From: Acidobacteriaceae bacterium
GTDB lineage: Bacteria; Acidobacteriota; Terriglobia; Terriglobales; Acidobacteriaceae
Assembly (NCBI GenBank): GCA_003166055.1
Contig: PMWR01000269.1
Coordinates: 6,585 to 25,998, forward strand
Reading direction: 5' to 3'
DNA length: 19,414 nt
This document shows, piece after piece, positions 1-7,406 of this stretch (the stretch's first letter is position 1; the number at the start of each line of letters is the position of its first letter). Below the pieces are notes generated by a model that worked only from the letters and a program-made list of their open reading frames with translations, was not told the origin of the DNA and made no database searches. A program made the translations under genes and the position numbers.

Positions 1-1195
1 GGATCGGAGATACCTGTTCGCCTTCGGTGTAGTTTTCCTGACCTCCCAGAACCACCCGATCGCCAGGTTTGAGGCCACTCTTGATTTCCGCGAGCTTCGA
101 TCCCTGAAGACCGACGTCTACAGTCCGGATGTGAATCCGATTACTCGCATCCAACGAGTAAACCGCTTCCCGATTTCCTTTCAACACCAGCGCCTCGACC
201 GGAATGGTGGTTACGTTCGACGCACGCGCGAGTTGCATTTCAGTATTGGCGTACATACCTGGCGAGATGGAAAGATCCTGGTTCTCAACATCGATTTCCG
301 TCTCCATTGTCCGCGTTTCAAAGTTCACGTCGCGTGTGAATCGCACGATCTTCCCCGTGAAAGAACGGCCAATGGCATCGACGCGAACCTGCATCGGGTC
401 GCCGATATGGACAAACTGAATATCGTTCTCCGGGATCGGCATGCGTAGCCGCAATAGGCCGCTCTGCGAGAGTCTGACGATGGGAATGTCCTGTTCATTT
501 GAGTTGGTGCCGCTCTGGATAAGCGCGCCGGTATCGGCATAACGCCAAACGATCACCCCGTCCAGCGGCGCCACTACATTCGTGTAGTTCTGAATCGCCT
601 GCACGCGGTCGTTGTCCGTATGGGCAACCTCTGCGTGCTGCTGCGCAGCCGCCGCGGCGGCCTTGGCCGCGTCCACCTGCGACTCCGAAGACAGATCCTT
701 GCTCTGCGCATCATCCAGTTCCTGCTGCGCAATCAAGCCAGGTTGTGCCTTTGATGTCTCAAGCAATCTCTCATAGTCCGCATGCAACGCCGAATGGATG
801 GCCTCTGCGCGCTTGATCTCATGCTGCGCGCGGAGCAGATCGTCCTTTGCCCCCTGCATTTCGAAGACAGTGCCCTTCAACTGAGCCTTCAACTCCGGCA
901 CTTCCAATACCGCCAGCGTCTCGCCCTTCCGCACCTTGTCACCGATATCGACGTTGATCTTCACCATGAAGCCAGTGACTTTCGGATGAACATCTACGAC
1001 CTGATAGGGCTGGAATTGCCCGGCGAGGCTTAAGGTGTGTGCAATATCTCCCCGCATCGCCGCAGCTACTTTCGCCGATGGAATCTCCGCGGCATGCGCG
1101 CCTGAATGCTGATCACCGGGTTTGCACGCGATGAAGCTGGCAAGAAGAGGCAGCGACATTCCTGCGACAAAGATTAATGAGGATCGCTTTCGCAT
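1..1195 (-). CDS. RND efflux periplasmic adaptor subunit (membrane fusion protein), 3' end missing
   Basis: This is the periplasmic adaptor that links an inner-membrane RND pump to an outer-membrane channel. The ATG at 1193-1195 opens a frame of about 398 residues that runs off the left edge, so the C-terminus is missing. I see a hydrophobic export signal (residues 7-23) followed by Cys24. The context FIAC is only a loose lipobox, so lipoprotein status is uncertain. Next come a lipoyl-like half domain (about 60-95, with VDIGDKVRKGETLAVLE), an Ala/Gln-rich helical hairpin (about 100-200), the second lipoyl half (about 205-235, VVAPLDGVIVWRYADTGALI) and a beta-barrel region with IPVEALVLKG near 345. 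This is the usual order for HlyD/AcrA-like adaptors. The pump gene would be expected further left. A palindrome and a TTGACA box lie upstream. The substrate cannot be inferred. Confidence 0.93.
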   Translation of the reverse strand, partial: MRKRSSLIFVAGMSLPLLASFIACKPGDQHSGAHAAEIPSAKVAAAMRGDIAHTLSLAGQFQPYQVVDVHPKVTGFMVKINVDIGDKVRKGETLAVLEVPELKAQLKGTVFEMQGAKDDLLRAQHEIKRAEAIHSALHADYERLLETSKAQPGLIAQQELDDAQSKDLSSESQVDAAKAAAAAAQQHAEVAHTDNDRVQAIQNYTNVVAPLDGVIVWRYADTGALIQSGTNSNEQDIPIVRLSQSGLLRLRMPIPENDIQFVHIGDPMQVRVDAIGRSFTGKIVRFTRDVNFETRTMETEIDVENQDLSISPGMYANTEMQLARASNVTTIPVEALVLKGNREAVYSLDASNRIHIRTVDVGLQGSKLAEIKSGLKPGDRVVLGGQENYTEGEQVSPI

Positions 1196-1250
1196 ATTTC
1201 GAATGCACCCCTGAATGAGTATTGACTGTTAGGTCCACAAAGGGTTGGAA

Positions 1251-1271
1251 CATTCACCGAAAACGTGAATG
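1251..1271. promoter_or_regulatory. 7-bp palindrome, possible operator of the efflux adaptor gene
   Basis: CATTCAC and GTGAATG form perfect inverted arms separated by 7 bases, 55 bases before the adaptor start codon. On the coding strand a TTGACA hexamer (1286-1291) lies just upstream, so the palindrome would overlap a -10 region (17-base spacer to TCACGT, a poor -10). Efflux adaptors are often controlled by dimeric repressors that bind such dyads. No regulator gene is visible here, so the operator role is inferred. Confidence 0.35.
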
Positions 1272-1330
1272 CCATACAGCCCGCCTGTCAATCGAGGCCG
1301 AATGCTGCAGTCTTCAACATGGGGGAGTCG

Positions 1331-1729
1331 CTAGACGAGAACGGGAGGAGGGCGGACAAAGGGGATGTTCAAGAAGACATGGCGTGGATGCCACAAGCCA
1401 TTCACACACTTCTGCCTTTTGCCTGATACTTGCAGGATCAAGAAACTGGGGAGTAACAACAAAATCAGGAAAATGCCTGTCGGAGCGCTATAGATAACCT
1501 TGGCCGAGGTCCTTGTCCGAACTACCCTCGGGCTGTCCGTTGCTCTCGATTGCTCATTCTTGGAAATTAGCTTGGCACTCGGGATTTGATGAGATGCGGC
1601 CTGCGGTGGGTCATAAAGGGAAAGCTTATATTGCAACCCCCAGGAGAAGACGCAGATAGCCAGTCCCAGGGACGCGAGGATCCTAAGGAAAACAGATCGC
1701 CGACTTTTTCCCAAAAGATGCACAGTCAC
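1331..1729 (-). CDS. Small membrane protein of unknown function, two predicted helices
   Basis: This 132-residue ORF begins with GTG and has no clear ribosome binding site, so the start is uncertain. A basic N-terminus (GKSRRS) is followed by a hydrophobic helix (about residues 14-31, with FSWGLQYKLSLY at its end), a polar linker rich in Ser/Thr, and a second strongly hydrophobic helix (about 82-100, GIFLILLLLPSFLIL). The FSWGLQYKLSLY end and the following SAKLISKNEQ stretch resemble small hypothetical proteins I recall from Acidobacteria. That is recollection, not a search result. It lies in the same direction upstream of the efflux adaptor with a 135-base gap, so it may be a separate unit. 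The last 20 residues, rich in Pro and Val, may be less conserved. No function can be assigned. Confidence 0.5.
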   Translation of the reverse strand: MTVHLLGKSRRSVFLRILASLGLAICVFSWGLQYKLSLYDPPQAASHQIPSAKLISKNEQSRATDSPRVVRTRTSAKVIYSAPTGIFLILLLLPSFLILQVSGKRQKCVNGLWHPRHVFLNIPFVRPPPVLV

Positions 1730-1810
1730 CGGGCCCGATGTGAGGTCTTGACAAGGGAAAGTTTGCAGGTTGCCAGGAGCGGCAATACCGCAGAAGCCTC
1801 ATGTCCTTTG

Positions 1811-1830
1811 ATAGCACAATAGCACAATAG
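1811..1830. repeat. Tandem 8-bp repeat (ATAGCACA, 2.5 copies)
   Basis: Two complete ATAGCACA units are followed by ATAG. They lie about 80 bases upstream of the small membrane protein start, in a local AT-rich patch. Direct repeats in such a position can be regulator sites, but the copy number is low and this may be slippage scatter in non-coding DNA. Confidence 0.4.
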
Positions 1831-1844
1831 GGTTGCTCAACTGT

Positions 1845-1863
1845 TTCTTATCCTTCATAAGAA
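1845..1863. repeat. 7-bp hairpin (TTCTTAT / ATAAGAA) after the recombinase remnant
   Basis: The arms are perfect and the loop is five bases (CCTTC). The hairpin lies 42 bases past the stop of the recombinase remnant on the minus strand. The stem is AT-rich and no T-run follows, so it does not qualify as a typical intrinsic terminator. It could be a weak terminator, a protein site or chance. Confidence 0.35.
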
Positions 1864-1904
1864 GAGTTGCTCTCTTAAGGGACGTCGCACGGGATTATCC
1901 TGAA

Positions 1905-2306
1905 TTACCCATGAGGAAGCCCAGAACTCGAAAGGGGCGGCAACCGTGATGGATCGGCGCATTGGACTGAGGTCGCCATCCAAAAGTGCGGCGGCGCTTC
2001 TGCGTCTGTGTAGGTCTTGGGCCGCAGTCTTGGCTTAGCTGTCGTTACAAGCCACTGGTCCAGAAATGAACCAAGCCGGAGCGCCGCCGCGGGCGCAATG
2101 CTCCCGATGTTTCCTTCATGGGGCTTTGCTTTCAGGTTGGTCTGTGATGCGCGGAAAGAACCGCGAATGGTCTTGTTGCGACACTTCCGCGTTCCGGTTT
2201 CCGGATCGCGGCCAAGTGACACATGGACGAGCCAAGTGCTCGAAACCCGCGTGATGATTTGTCCCGCTTTCCTGATCAAGAATACCTCCTGGCGGGAAGT
2301 GGCCAC
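1905..2306 (-). pseudogene. Remnant of a phage-type tyrosine recombinase (integrase), N-terminal part only
   Basis: Residues about 10-104 read like the N-terminal part of a tyrosine integrase: the AP2-like DNA-binding beta domain (GQIITRVSSTWLVHVSLGRD, then NKTIRGSFR) followed by the start of the core-binding domain (LRLGSFLDQWLVTTAKPRLR, then PKTYTDAEA). After that the match stops and the frame ends 29 residues later. The catalytic domain with its R-H-R-Y residues is absent. The open frame begins at a GTG, but the native start is probably the TTG at 2277-2279, because AGGAGG (2285-2290) sits five bases before it. Intact relatives are near 350-400 residues. A second frame just past the break contains WVIQDNPVRR, which resembles a later integrase segment, so a deletion plus frameshift is possible. 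This is a scar of a lost mobile element. Confidence 0.6.
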
Positions 2307-2820
2307 ACAAATCGCACACTACGCGTGCTGGAGGTCAGGTTTTATCGGGTTTGGAAAGAGGAGTAACTGACTGGAAGTCACAGTGTCCGTCGGAGTGTCT
2401 GGACTATGCCTGAGCCGGCTTATGGCGAGCAAAGTACCCAGCGTGCTCGGCCGTTGTCCTTCAGCCTACCCGTTGTCATGCAAGATGGCCTTATCGGCCA
2501 AAAGTGGCCAGACAGATACCTGCGATCCTGACGAGCCGGATTCACCTTAATTTGCTTTTTCCTGTGCGTTATCGATGAAATCAATTGGATAGGGAATTCA
2601 CTTGAGGTAAAAAGAAGGTTCGCTAATCCAGGCGGCCTCAACACAGCCACAAGGCGCATAAGCTCACTGATGGTATCGCCTTTACGCATCGGCAATGAGA
2701 CCCTAGTCAATTCTCGAAGGGGGTACCATTTGGGGTATTTTGCCGAAGCGACTTCTAATTTCTTTAATCTGCAATGGTCTATAGTGCGATCTGAATCCCA
2801 CTCTCCGCGAAAGCTACTCT
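2307..2820. other. Gene-poor stretch with no supported gene
   Basis: I find no convincing gene in these 514 bases. The longest minus-strand frame (2420-2710, 96 codons) shows no recognisable domain. Two things stand out. First, there is a loosely repeated motif, CTTAT followed by a GGC-rich core and AAAGT, near 2415-2439 and 2486-2510. Second, 2784-2808 resembles the 3' end of a tRNA gene. With the integrase remnant beside it, the stretch looks like the debris of an integrated element. Base composition is more AT-rich than the flagellar locus. Confidence 0.5.
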
Positions 2821-3879
2821 TTATGGTCCCGCCGTCACCCAGTAGTTGGCCCGCGCCACGATCCGGGCTCCGTAATCCTGCGCGGTGCGGACTTTGATCG
2901 TATGCAGACCGGGGGTCGGGTTGGATGGACTGAAGCTGATCAGATAGCGGTTGCGCGTATCCCTGGCCGATTCCACCACCCGCCCCTCAAACTTTTTGTC
3001 GCCGGTGAACGTTGTGTACTCCCCGCCGCTCATCGACGCGACCTCCTTGGCCACATTCTTCTTGAAGGCTTGCACGGCCATGATCAACGGTGACATCAGA
3101 TTCATCGCCCGGTTGTCGCCCGAGTCGGTCACGTCGTGGAGGAACTCGGCACGCGATGGCGAAAACGCCACGCTCAGCACCAGTATGTCGGATCGGCCAA
3201 TCTTCTTTATCAGCATTTCCGGCTTGGTGTGCTTGCTGCCGTGGTCGCGCGGCTCCGTGATGAGCAGCAGCACACGGCGATATTCCTTTGGCTGCGACTC
3301 TAGCAGATCGACGGCATAACTCACCGTATCCAGGATTGCGTCGCCGCCGTTGCCCGGCTCCATGTGCTTGAGGGCGTCGTTCAGGTCGTCACTGGTGTGA
3401 GTGAAGTCGTGAATGAGATGCGGCGTCGAGTCGAAGCCAACCAGTGCTGCCTGGCTTCTACCGTCCGCAAGAAAGAGATCGAGCAGCGGGCCAAGCTTCG
3501 CTATCTTGTCGAACTCCAGTACGCTCACCCCGCCCTGCTCCACGGCCACCACCAGCGAGACCGGCGCAGTGTCCATCTCTTCCTGCACGCGAAGCTTCTG
3601 TGGCACTCCGTTGTCTTCCAACACGAAGTCCCCCTGCTTGAGGCCGTAGATGATTCCGCCGCCACGCTTGACAACCAGGGTGGGCACAAGCACTTCCTGT
3701 GTGGTCACGCGGATGGTCGGCGTGTTCGATTGCGCCGAAGGCATGGGCAGAGGAGGTTCGGCTGGAGGCATCTGTTGCGCGCCGGCAAGTGCGGCAGTCG
3801 CGAGAAACGCAGCGCAAATTGCTGTCTTTCGCATTGGTCGGGACACTCGCTTGAAGTCTCCGTATTGAATTCTGTTCAT
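2821..3879 (-). CDS. Secreted VWFA-related Acidobacterial domain protein
   Basis: This 352-residue protein has a signal peptide (basic residues 15-18, hydrophobic core about 20-32, ending AGAQQ), a Pro-rich linker (37-55), and an N-terminal segment typical of the family (VTTQEVLVPTLVVKRGG at 58-74, GLKQGDFVLEDNG at 79-91). A von Willebrand A-like domain (about 105-310) and a C-terminal beta segment (YLISFSPSNPTPGLHTIKV) follow. This is the layout of the VWFA-related Acidobacterial domain family. The usual DxSxS metal site is not kept: the expected strand reads VVAVEQGGVS (110-119). I chose the 3879 start because its ATG overlaps the stop of the upstream small ORF as ATGA. Met16 (3834) would give a more conventional signal peptide. 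It probably acts in or on the cell envelope. The partner is unknown. Confidence 0.9.
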   Translation of the reverse strand: MNRIQYGDFKRVSRPMRKTAICAAFLATAALAGAQQMPPAEPPLPMPSAQSNTPTIRVTTQEVLVPTLVVKRGGGIIYGLKQGDFVLEDNGVPQKLRVQEEMDTAPVSLVVAVEQGGVSVLEFDKIAKLGPLLDLFLADGRSQAALVGFDSTPHLIHDFTHTSDDLNDALKHMEPGNGGDAILDTVSYAVDLLESQPKEYRRVLLLITEPRDHGSKHTKPEMLIKKIGRSDILVLSVAFSPSRAEFLHDVTDSGDNRAMNLMSPLIMAVQAFKKNVAKEVASMSGGEYTTFTGDKKFEGRVVESARDTRNRYLISFSPSNPTPGLHTIKVRTAQDYGARIVARANYWVTAGP

Positions 3880-4100
3880 GTGCGCTTGCGCGCCTCACGT
3901 TCCAGACGGCCGGTCCAGGCGAGAAAGCTCAACAGCTCCCAACGAGAGATCCACACAAACCCCAGAATCTTCCGCGTTGTCAGCGTCTCAGCTCGCATGC
4001 CTGAGTAAGTCTCAACTCGCCAGCGAAGATACTCGCTTCGCCACGGGGCAAGCCGGTGCCCGCGGGTCGCATTCCATAAGAAACGAATGGGAGCAAACAA
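3876..4100 (-). CDS. Small conserved-looking protein, coupled to the VWFA-related gene
   Basis: This 74-residue ORF is Trp/Arg-rich (APWRSEYLRWRVETYSGM, then GFVWISRWELLSFLAWTG). The pattern of a TPWRS-type motif, an YLRWR(I/V)ETY motif and a terminal aromatic helix resembles small proteins I recall from acidobacterial genomes. I know of no function. The stop and the next gene's start share four bases (ATGA), which argues for real translation and coupling. There is no signal peptide. The helix near residues 46-63 is amphipathic to hydrophobic and could touch the membrane. The true start may be Met35 (GMRAETLTTRK). The 167 bases upstream, back to flgL, show no convincing promoter. Confidence 0.6.
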   Translation of the reverse strand: MFAPIRFLWNATRGHRLAPWRSEYLRWRVETYSGMRAETLTTRKILGFVWISRWELLSFLAWTGRLEREARKRT

Positions 4101-4267
4101 GGTCTGTCCTTCCGCTTCAAGTATAGACGGTTACTGCTTCGGCGCGGCATTCGCCAAGGTGGTGGTTATCTCCTCAGGAAACGGCCGATCGATGAGCGTG
4201 TGGGGCGAGCGTGTGCGGCGCAAACGATCCTCACGGATGATCTTTTATTCTCCGAATTTCCCAAGCC

Positions 4268-5182
4268 TTACGGTTGAATTTTGCTGAACAGGCTGTTGGA
4301 GGCCGAATCCAGTTCCGAGATCACGTCTTCAAGGGCGGTCTGCTGGGTTTCCGCGAGAGAAAGCTGCGTAGAAACCTGCGCCACATCGGCCTGCATCAGA
4401 TTGGTCTGCGCGGTCGTCGACTGCGCTTGGTCGCCGGTTACGGCATCGGAGGCCGCGGAAGCCTGCGAAATGGAGTTATCGATGGTGACACGTTGTTGCG
4501 AGACGTAGTTCAGAGCCGTGCTGAGCGCCTCGGTATCGCTCACCGCCTGGCTGGTGTTGACCGTACCGCTCGAGTAATCGGCAACCAGGCCATTCAGGGC
4601 GCCAAACACGCTGTTGGATCCGCTGCCTGAGAAAATCTGGTTCCCCGGCACGTTCAACTGGATTTTCTGGCCGTCCGGCGTATCAAGATAGTTCACGTCT
4701 TCATCGCCGCTATAGGTCGTGACGCCCGGCGAGGTGCCCATCGATGTTGTGAAAGGAGTGGTGGAAGTCTGTCCGCCTGCAAAAATGTACTGGCCCTGAT
4801 AATTGGTGTTGGCCAGCGATTGCACCTCATTGAGGATGCCGGAAATCTGGCTGCCGATCGATTGGACATCGCTCGCGTTCATGGTGCCGTTGTTGGCGCT
4901 GGTTGCCAGTGAAATGGCCTGCGTAAGTTGAGAAACCACGGAACCCAGTGTCGAGTCGGCTACCTGCAACTGACCCGTAACCAAGCTTGAGGACTGCGTG
5001 AAGGAGTCGTCCTGCTGAATCTGATTGAGCAGAATCACATTCTCACCCGAGCCAACCGGATTCTGGCTGAGCGAGTTGAAGCTCACGCCGCTCGACAGCT
5101 CGGCCGTCAACTGCTGTTCGTTCAGCTGAGCCTGATCGAGCGAGCCGACCAGATTCGAAACATAACTTGGATCCACCCGCAT
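4268..5182 (-). CDS. flgL: Flagellar hook-filament junction protein FlgL (HAP3)
   Basis: FlgL is the second of two junction proteins between hook and filament. It is exported through the flagellar type III channel. The 304 residues show the flagellin-like ends: an N-terminal helix with SNLVGSLDQAQLNEQQLTAELSSG and a matching C-terminal helix ending SELDSASNSLFSKI. A variable middle carries the typical GQYIFAGGQTSTTPF (about residues 143-157). The frame is open 30 codons further up, but GGGAGGAA lies five bases before the ATG at 5180-5182, and this start puts the family's N-terminus in register. It follows flgK with a gap of 64 bases. A GCCGATGA box in that gap resembles a sigma-28 -10 but has a poor -35. 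It is the last gene of the flagellar run. Confidence 0.95.
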   Translation of the reverse strand: MRVDPSYVSNLVGSLDQAQLNEQQLTAELSSGVSFNSLSQNPVGSGENVILLNQIQQDDSFTQSSSLVTGQLQVADSTLGSVVSQLTQAISLATSANNGTMNASDVQSIGSQISGILNEVQSLANTNYQGQYIFAGGQTSTTPFTTSMGTSPGVTTYSGDEDVNYLDTPDGQKIQLNVPGNQIFSGSGSNSVFGALNGLVADYSSGTVNTSQAVSDTEALSTALNYVSQQRVTIDNSISQASAASDAVTGDQAQSTTAQTNLMQADVAQVSTQLSLAETQQTALEDVISELDSASNSLFSKIQP

Positions 5183-5246
5183 TCGGTTCCTCCCTGCCCT
5201 CATCGGCCTTTCGTTCCGCGTCTTCCAAACGCCCGCGCGTTCACGC

Positions 5247-6674
5247 TCAGGCAACCGTCGTTTGATCTCCAAGATTCATCGCCGCGGCCATGATTGTGTT
5301 CAACATCGTAAAGACCTGCGATGCCGCCTGATAGCTGCTCTGCAAGGTAGACATGGCTGCGGCTTCATCGTTCAGGTTGACGCTTGAAAGAGCATTGTTC
5401 TGGGTCTGCAATTGCGTAACGGAAGCGTTCTGCGCGGTGTTCTCCGACTGCACCCCGGAAACCGTCGCGCCTAATGCCGAGACAAAGCTCGAATAGAAGT
5501 CGGTCGGCGTCTGGTTGTTGATAGTAGTCGATGTTGTTTTTGTCAGCTTCGCCATCGCGGTTGCATTGGAGTTATCGCCGGTTCCGTCACCCTGTCCGGC
5601 AGCCGCAATCTGGTTGGGATCGGTCATGACCACGGCCATGTTGGCAGCGCTGCCGGCAACCGTCGCGGGCTCCTTGAAGATGTAGAGAGGGCTGTTCGCG
5701 GTCCCCGTCACTCCATCCAGATCGGTGCCATTATTGTTGAGCGTGTTGACCGAGGTGGAGACGCTGTAGGCCAATTGATCGAGAGAAGTGAGCGCTGTGG
5801 GAATATCGCTGTCGCGCGCCGTGAGATACCCTCCCAACTGACCTCCTCCGCTCATCAATTGCTTTGTAATATCCGAACCACCCAGAAAGAAGTCCGTCAC
5901 GCCGCCCACCGACCCGGTCGTCAGTTGGAAGTCGGTCCCATCGGCAACCAGCAACTGGCCCGAGGTCGTGGTGATCGAAAGGCCGTTGTTCTCGCTCGGA
6001 ACCTGGTTGATCCCGATGAGCTGCGAAAGTTGGCTGATATCCTCGTCGCGCTGGTCTTCGAGCGTTCCTCCATCGGCATCGGGCGATGTTGACTGAATCT
6101 GCAGGTTCAGCTGCGAGATGGCTGAGGTCAGCGAGTTCATCTGGCTGGTCACGCCGGACGCCTCCTGATCCAGGGCCGACCTTTGAGAATTCAAGCTGGC
6201 CGCTGCGTTGGACACATCGCCGGCCAGGGTTGTGGCCGAAGAAAGCACCTGCTGACGCAAGGCGTTGTCAGTCGGATTGGCCTCCAATGACGAAAAGGAA
6301 TTGAAGAAGCCGGTCAGGTCGCTGCCAATGTCGCCTGCCGTTGAACTGGTCGAGCCCGAATCCGGCGTAAACAGCGCCTGGACGCTGTTGAGCGCCGTCA
6401 ATCGCGCACCCGAGGCCGAGGCCAACTGCTGTTGCTGATCCAGCCGCTCCTCCAGCACGCTATCCCGGAGCGAAGTGGCGCCCGCCTCCGTCACCCCATC
6501 GCCATACCTCACTCCGTTGATTTCGAGCGGCTGGTTCTGCTTCCAGTTGGGCGTCTCCTGGGTGTAACCGGGGGTGTTGGCATTGGCGACGTTGTTGGCG
6601 ATGATGCTGAGTGCCGCCTGGTCGGCATCCAGGGCGCCCGATATGAGCGAGAATGCGGAGTTAATTGTCCCCAT
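5247..6674 (-). CDS. flgK: Flagellar hook-associated protein FlgK (HAP1)
   Basis: FlgK caps the hook as the first junction protein, and FlgL assembles onto it. The 475 residues begin with the rod/hook-type N-terminal helix (SLISGALDADQAALSIIANNVANANTPGY, residues about 10-38), including the ANNVANANTPGY signature. The end is the conserved FlgK C-terminus (VNLNDEAAAMSTLQSSYQAASQVFTMLNTIM). The segment EDQRDEDISQLSQLIGI (about 207-223) is typical of the family's middle. The length is at the short end for FlgK, so the surface domain is reduced. GGAGAG sits five bases before the ATG. The start overlaps flgN by 14 bases, which suggests coupling with its chaperone. Confidence 0.96.
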   Translation of the reverse strand: MGTINSAFSLISGALDADQAALSIIANNVANANTPGYTQETPNWKQNQPLEINGVRYGDGVTEAGATSLRDSVLEERLDQQQQLASASGARLTALNSVQALFTPDSGSTSSTAGDIGSDLTGFFNSFSSLEANPTDNALRQQVLSSATTLAGDVSNAAASLNSQRSALDQEASGVTSQMNSLTSAISQLNLQIQSTSPDADGGTLEDQRDEDISQLSQLIGINQVPSENNGLSITTTSGQLLVADGTDFQLTTGSVGGVTDFFLGGSDITKQLMSGGGQLGGYLTARDSDIPTALTSLDQLAYSVSTSVNTLNNNGTDLDGVTGTANSPLYIFKEPATVAGSAANMAVVMTDPNQIAAAGQGDGTGDNSNATAMAKLTKTTSTTINNQTPTDFYSSFVSALGATVSGVQSENTAQNASVTQLQTQNNALSSVNLNDEAAAMSTLQSSYQAASQVFTMLNTIMAAAMNLGDQTTVA

Positions 6675-7071
6675 GACCGCTCTCCGTCCGCACCCATCCC
6701 TGCGCCGGCATTTCGCCGTACTCCAGGCGTCCCGCCCGCAAATCGCGCAGACGTTGCATGACGTTCAAATTCGCCCGCGTTGCTTCCAAGACCCGGCCAA
6801 AGACCGCCATCTCAGCCACAGACTCATTTGCCTGGCGGGCAAGATTGGCGCGAATCTCCGGATTCCCTTGAGGCAGATCTCGATTCAGCGCCTCGCACGA
6901 TCGAGCCAGTTCCTCGAGCCGGTTGGCATCCAGACGGGCAAGCGCCTTCGAGGCCTCAACCACAATCTCCCTCAACACAGGACGTTCCTCGCCTGTCTCA
7001 AGCAAGGCCGCCGCAACCCGCTCCATGCCCAGCTCTCCATTCGTTCCCTCCGGGTTGGCTTCGATAGCCAT
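6661..7071 (-). CDS. flgN: FlgN-family flagellar export chaperone
   Basis: The small helical protein (136 residues) fits FlgN, the cytoplasmic chaperone that keeps FlgK and FlgL export-competent. It is almost entirely helix-forming with heptad-like Leu spacing (LLETGEERPVLREIVVEASKALARLDANRLEELARSCEALN). Near the C-terminus it has the NVMQRLRDLRAGRLEYG stretch, similar to the FlgN region that is followed by a Tyr-Gly element. Sequence conservation in this family is low, so its place between flgM and flgK is a large part of the evidence. It overlaps flgK by 14 bases and starts 20 bases after flgM. The ribosome binding site is weak (GAAAG), consistent with translation coupled to flgM. Confidence 0.82.
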   Translation of the reverse strand: MAIEANPEGTNGELGMERVAAALLETGEERPVLREIVVEASKALARLDANRLEELARSCEALNRDLPQGNPEIRANLARQANESVAEMAVFGRVLEATRANLNVMQRLRDLRAGRLEYGEMPAQGWVRTESGHGDN

Positions 7072-7091
7072 TGGTCAACTTTCTTTCCGTC

Positions 7092-7385
7092 CTAGGACTC
7101 GCCGCCCATCATGCTGTCCACCACTTTCGACGCCACCGCCGAGGCCGGCACATTGTAGGTTCCCGCCGCTATTGCAGCCTGAATGCTCGCTACCTTGTCG
7201 GCGCGCACTTCGGGCTCCGCTGCCGTGAGCGAAACCTCGCTCCCGGCAGAGCTGAATGTTGCCCGGTCGCTGGTTAGACCAGAGCCCGTGGTTGCCGGAT
7301 TGCTCTTTGGCTGCGTTGTAGCCGTTTCTGGCGGCGTGACGCCCAAAAGCGATTTTAGTCCGTCCAAACTGGTTCGAATGTCCAT
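7092..7385 (-). CDS. flgM: Anti-sigma-28 factor FlgM
   Basis: FlgM binds FliA (sigma-28) and holds late flagellar genes off until it is exported through the finished hook-basal body. The 97-residue protein has a short N-terminal segment, a disordered Thr/Ser/Pro-rich stretch (about 17-50), and the conserved sigma-binding C-terminal part (60-95: VRADKVASIQAAIAAGTYN, then ASAVASKVVDSMM). Two in-frame ATGs exist, at 7391 and 7385. AAGGAG (7394-7399) is nine bases from the second and three from the first, so 7385 is preferred. A sigma-28-like promoter lies directly upstream, implying feedback of FliA on its own inhibitor. Confidence 0.92.
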   Translation of the reverse strand: MDIRTSLDGLKSLLGVTPPETATTQPKSNPATTGSGLTSDRATFSSAGSEVSLTAAEPEVRADKVASIQAAIAAGTYNVPASAVASKVVDSMMGGES

Positions 7386-7406
7386 GAACATTGCTCCTTG
7401 CCGGTT

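Noticed and set aside
2017..2370. 117-codon plus-strand open frame
   Set aside because: It is antisense to the integrase remnant, whose minus-strand frame has recognisable domain sequence and a good ribosome binding site.
2491..2517. GCCGATAA on the minus strand in the gene-poor stretch as a sigma-28 promoter
   Set aside because: No -35 similarity at the right distance and no flagellar gene follows. The box is part of the repeated CTTAT motif.
2420..2710. 96-codon minus-strand open frame in the gene-poor stretch
   Set aside because: It has no recognisable motif, no clear ribosome binding site and mixed composition, and it overlaps the repeated CTTAT motifs. It is more likely chance or IS debris.
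4190..4260. Possible terminator after flgL (GATCCTCACGGATGATC followed by TTTTATT)
   Set aside because: The stem has mismatches, and the T-run would only suit plus-strand transcription, where no gene ends.
5200..5226. GCCGATGA box before flgL as a third sigma-28 promoter
   Set aside because: The -10 matches seven of eight, but the -35 at 11-base spacing (GGAAGACG) matches only three of eight. flgL can be read from the flgM promoter.
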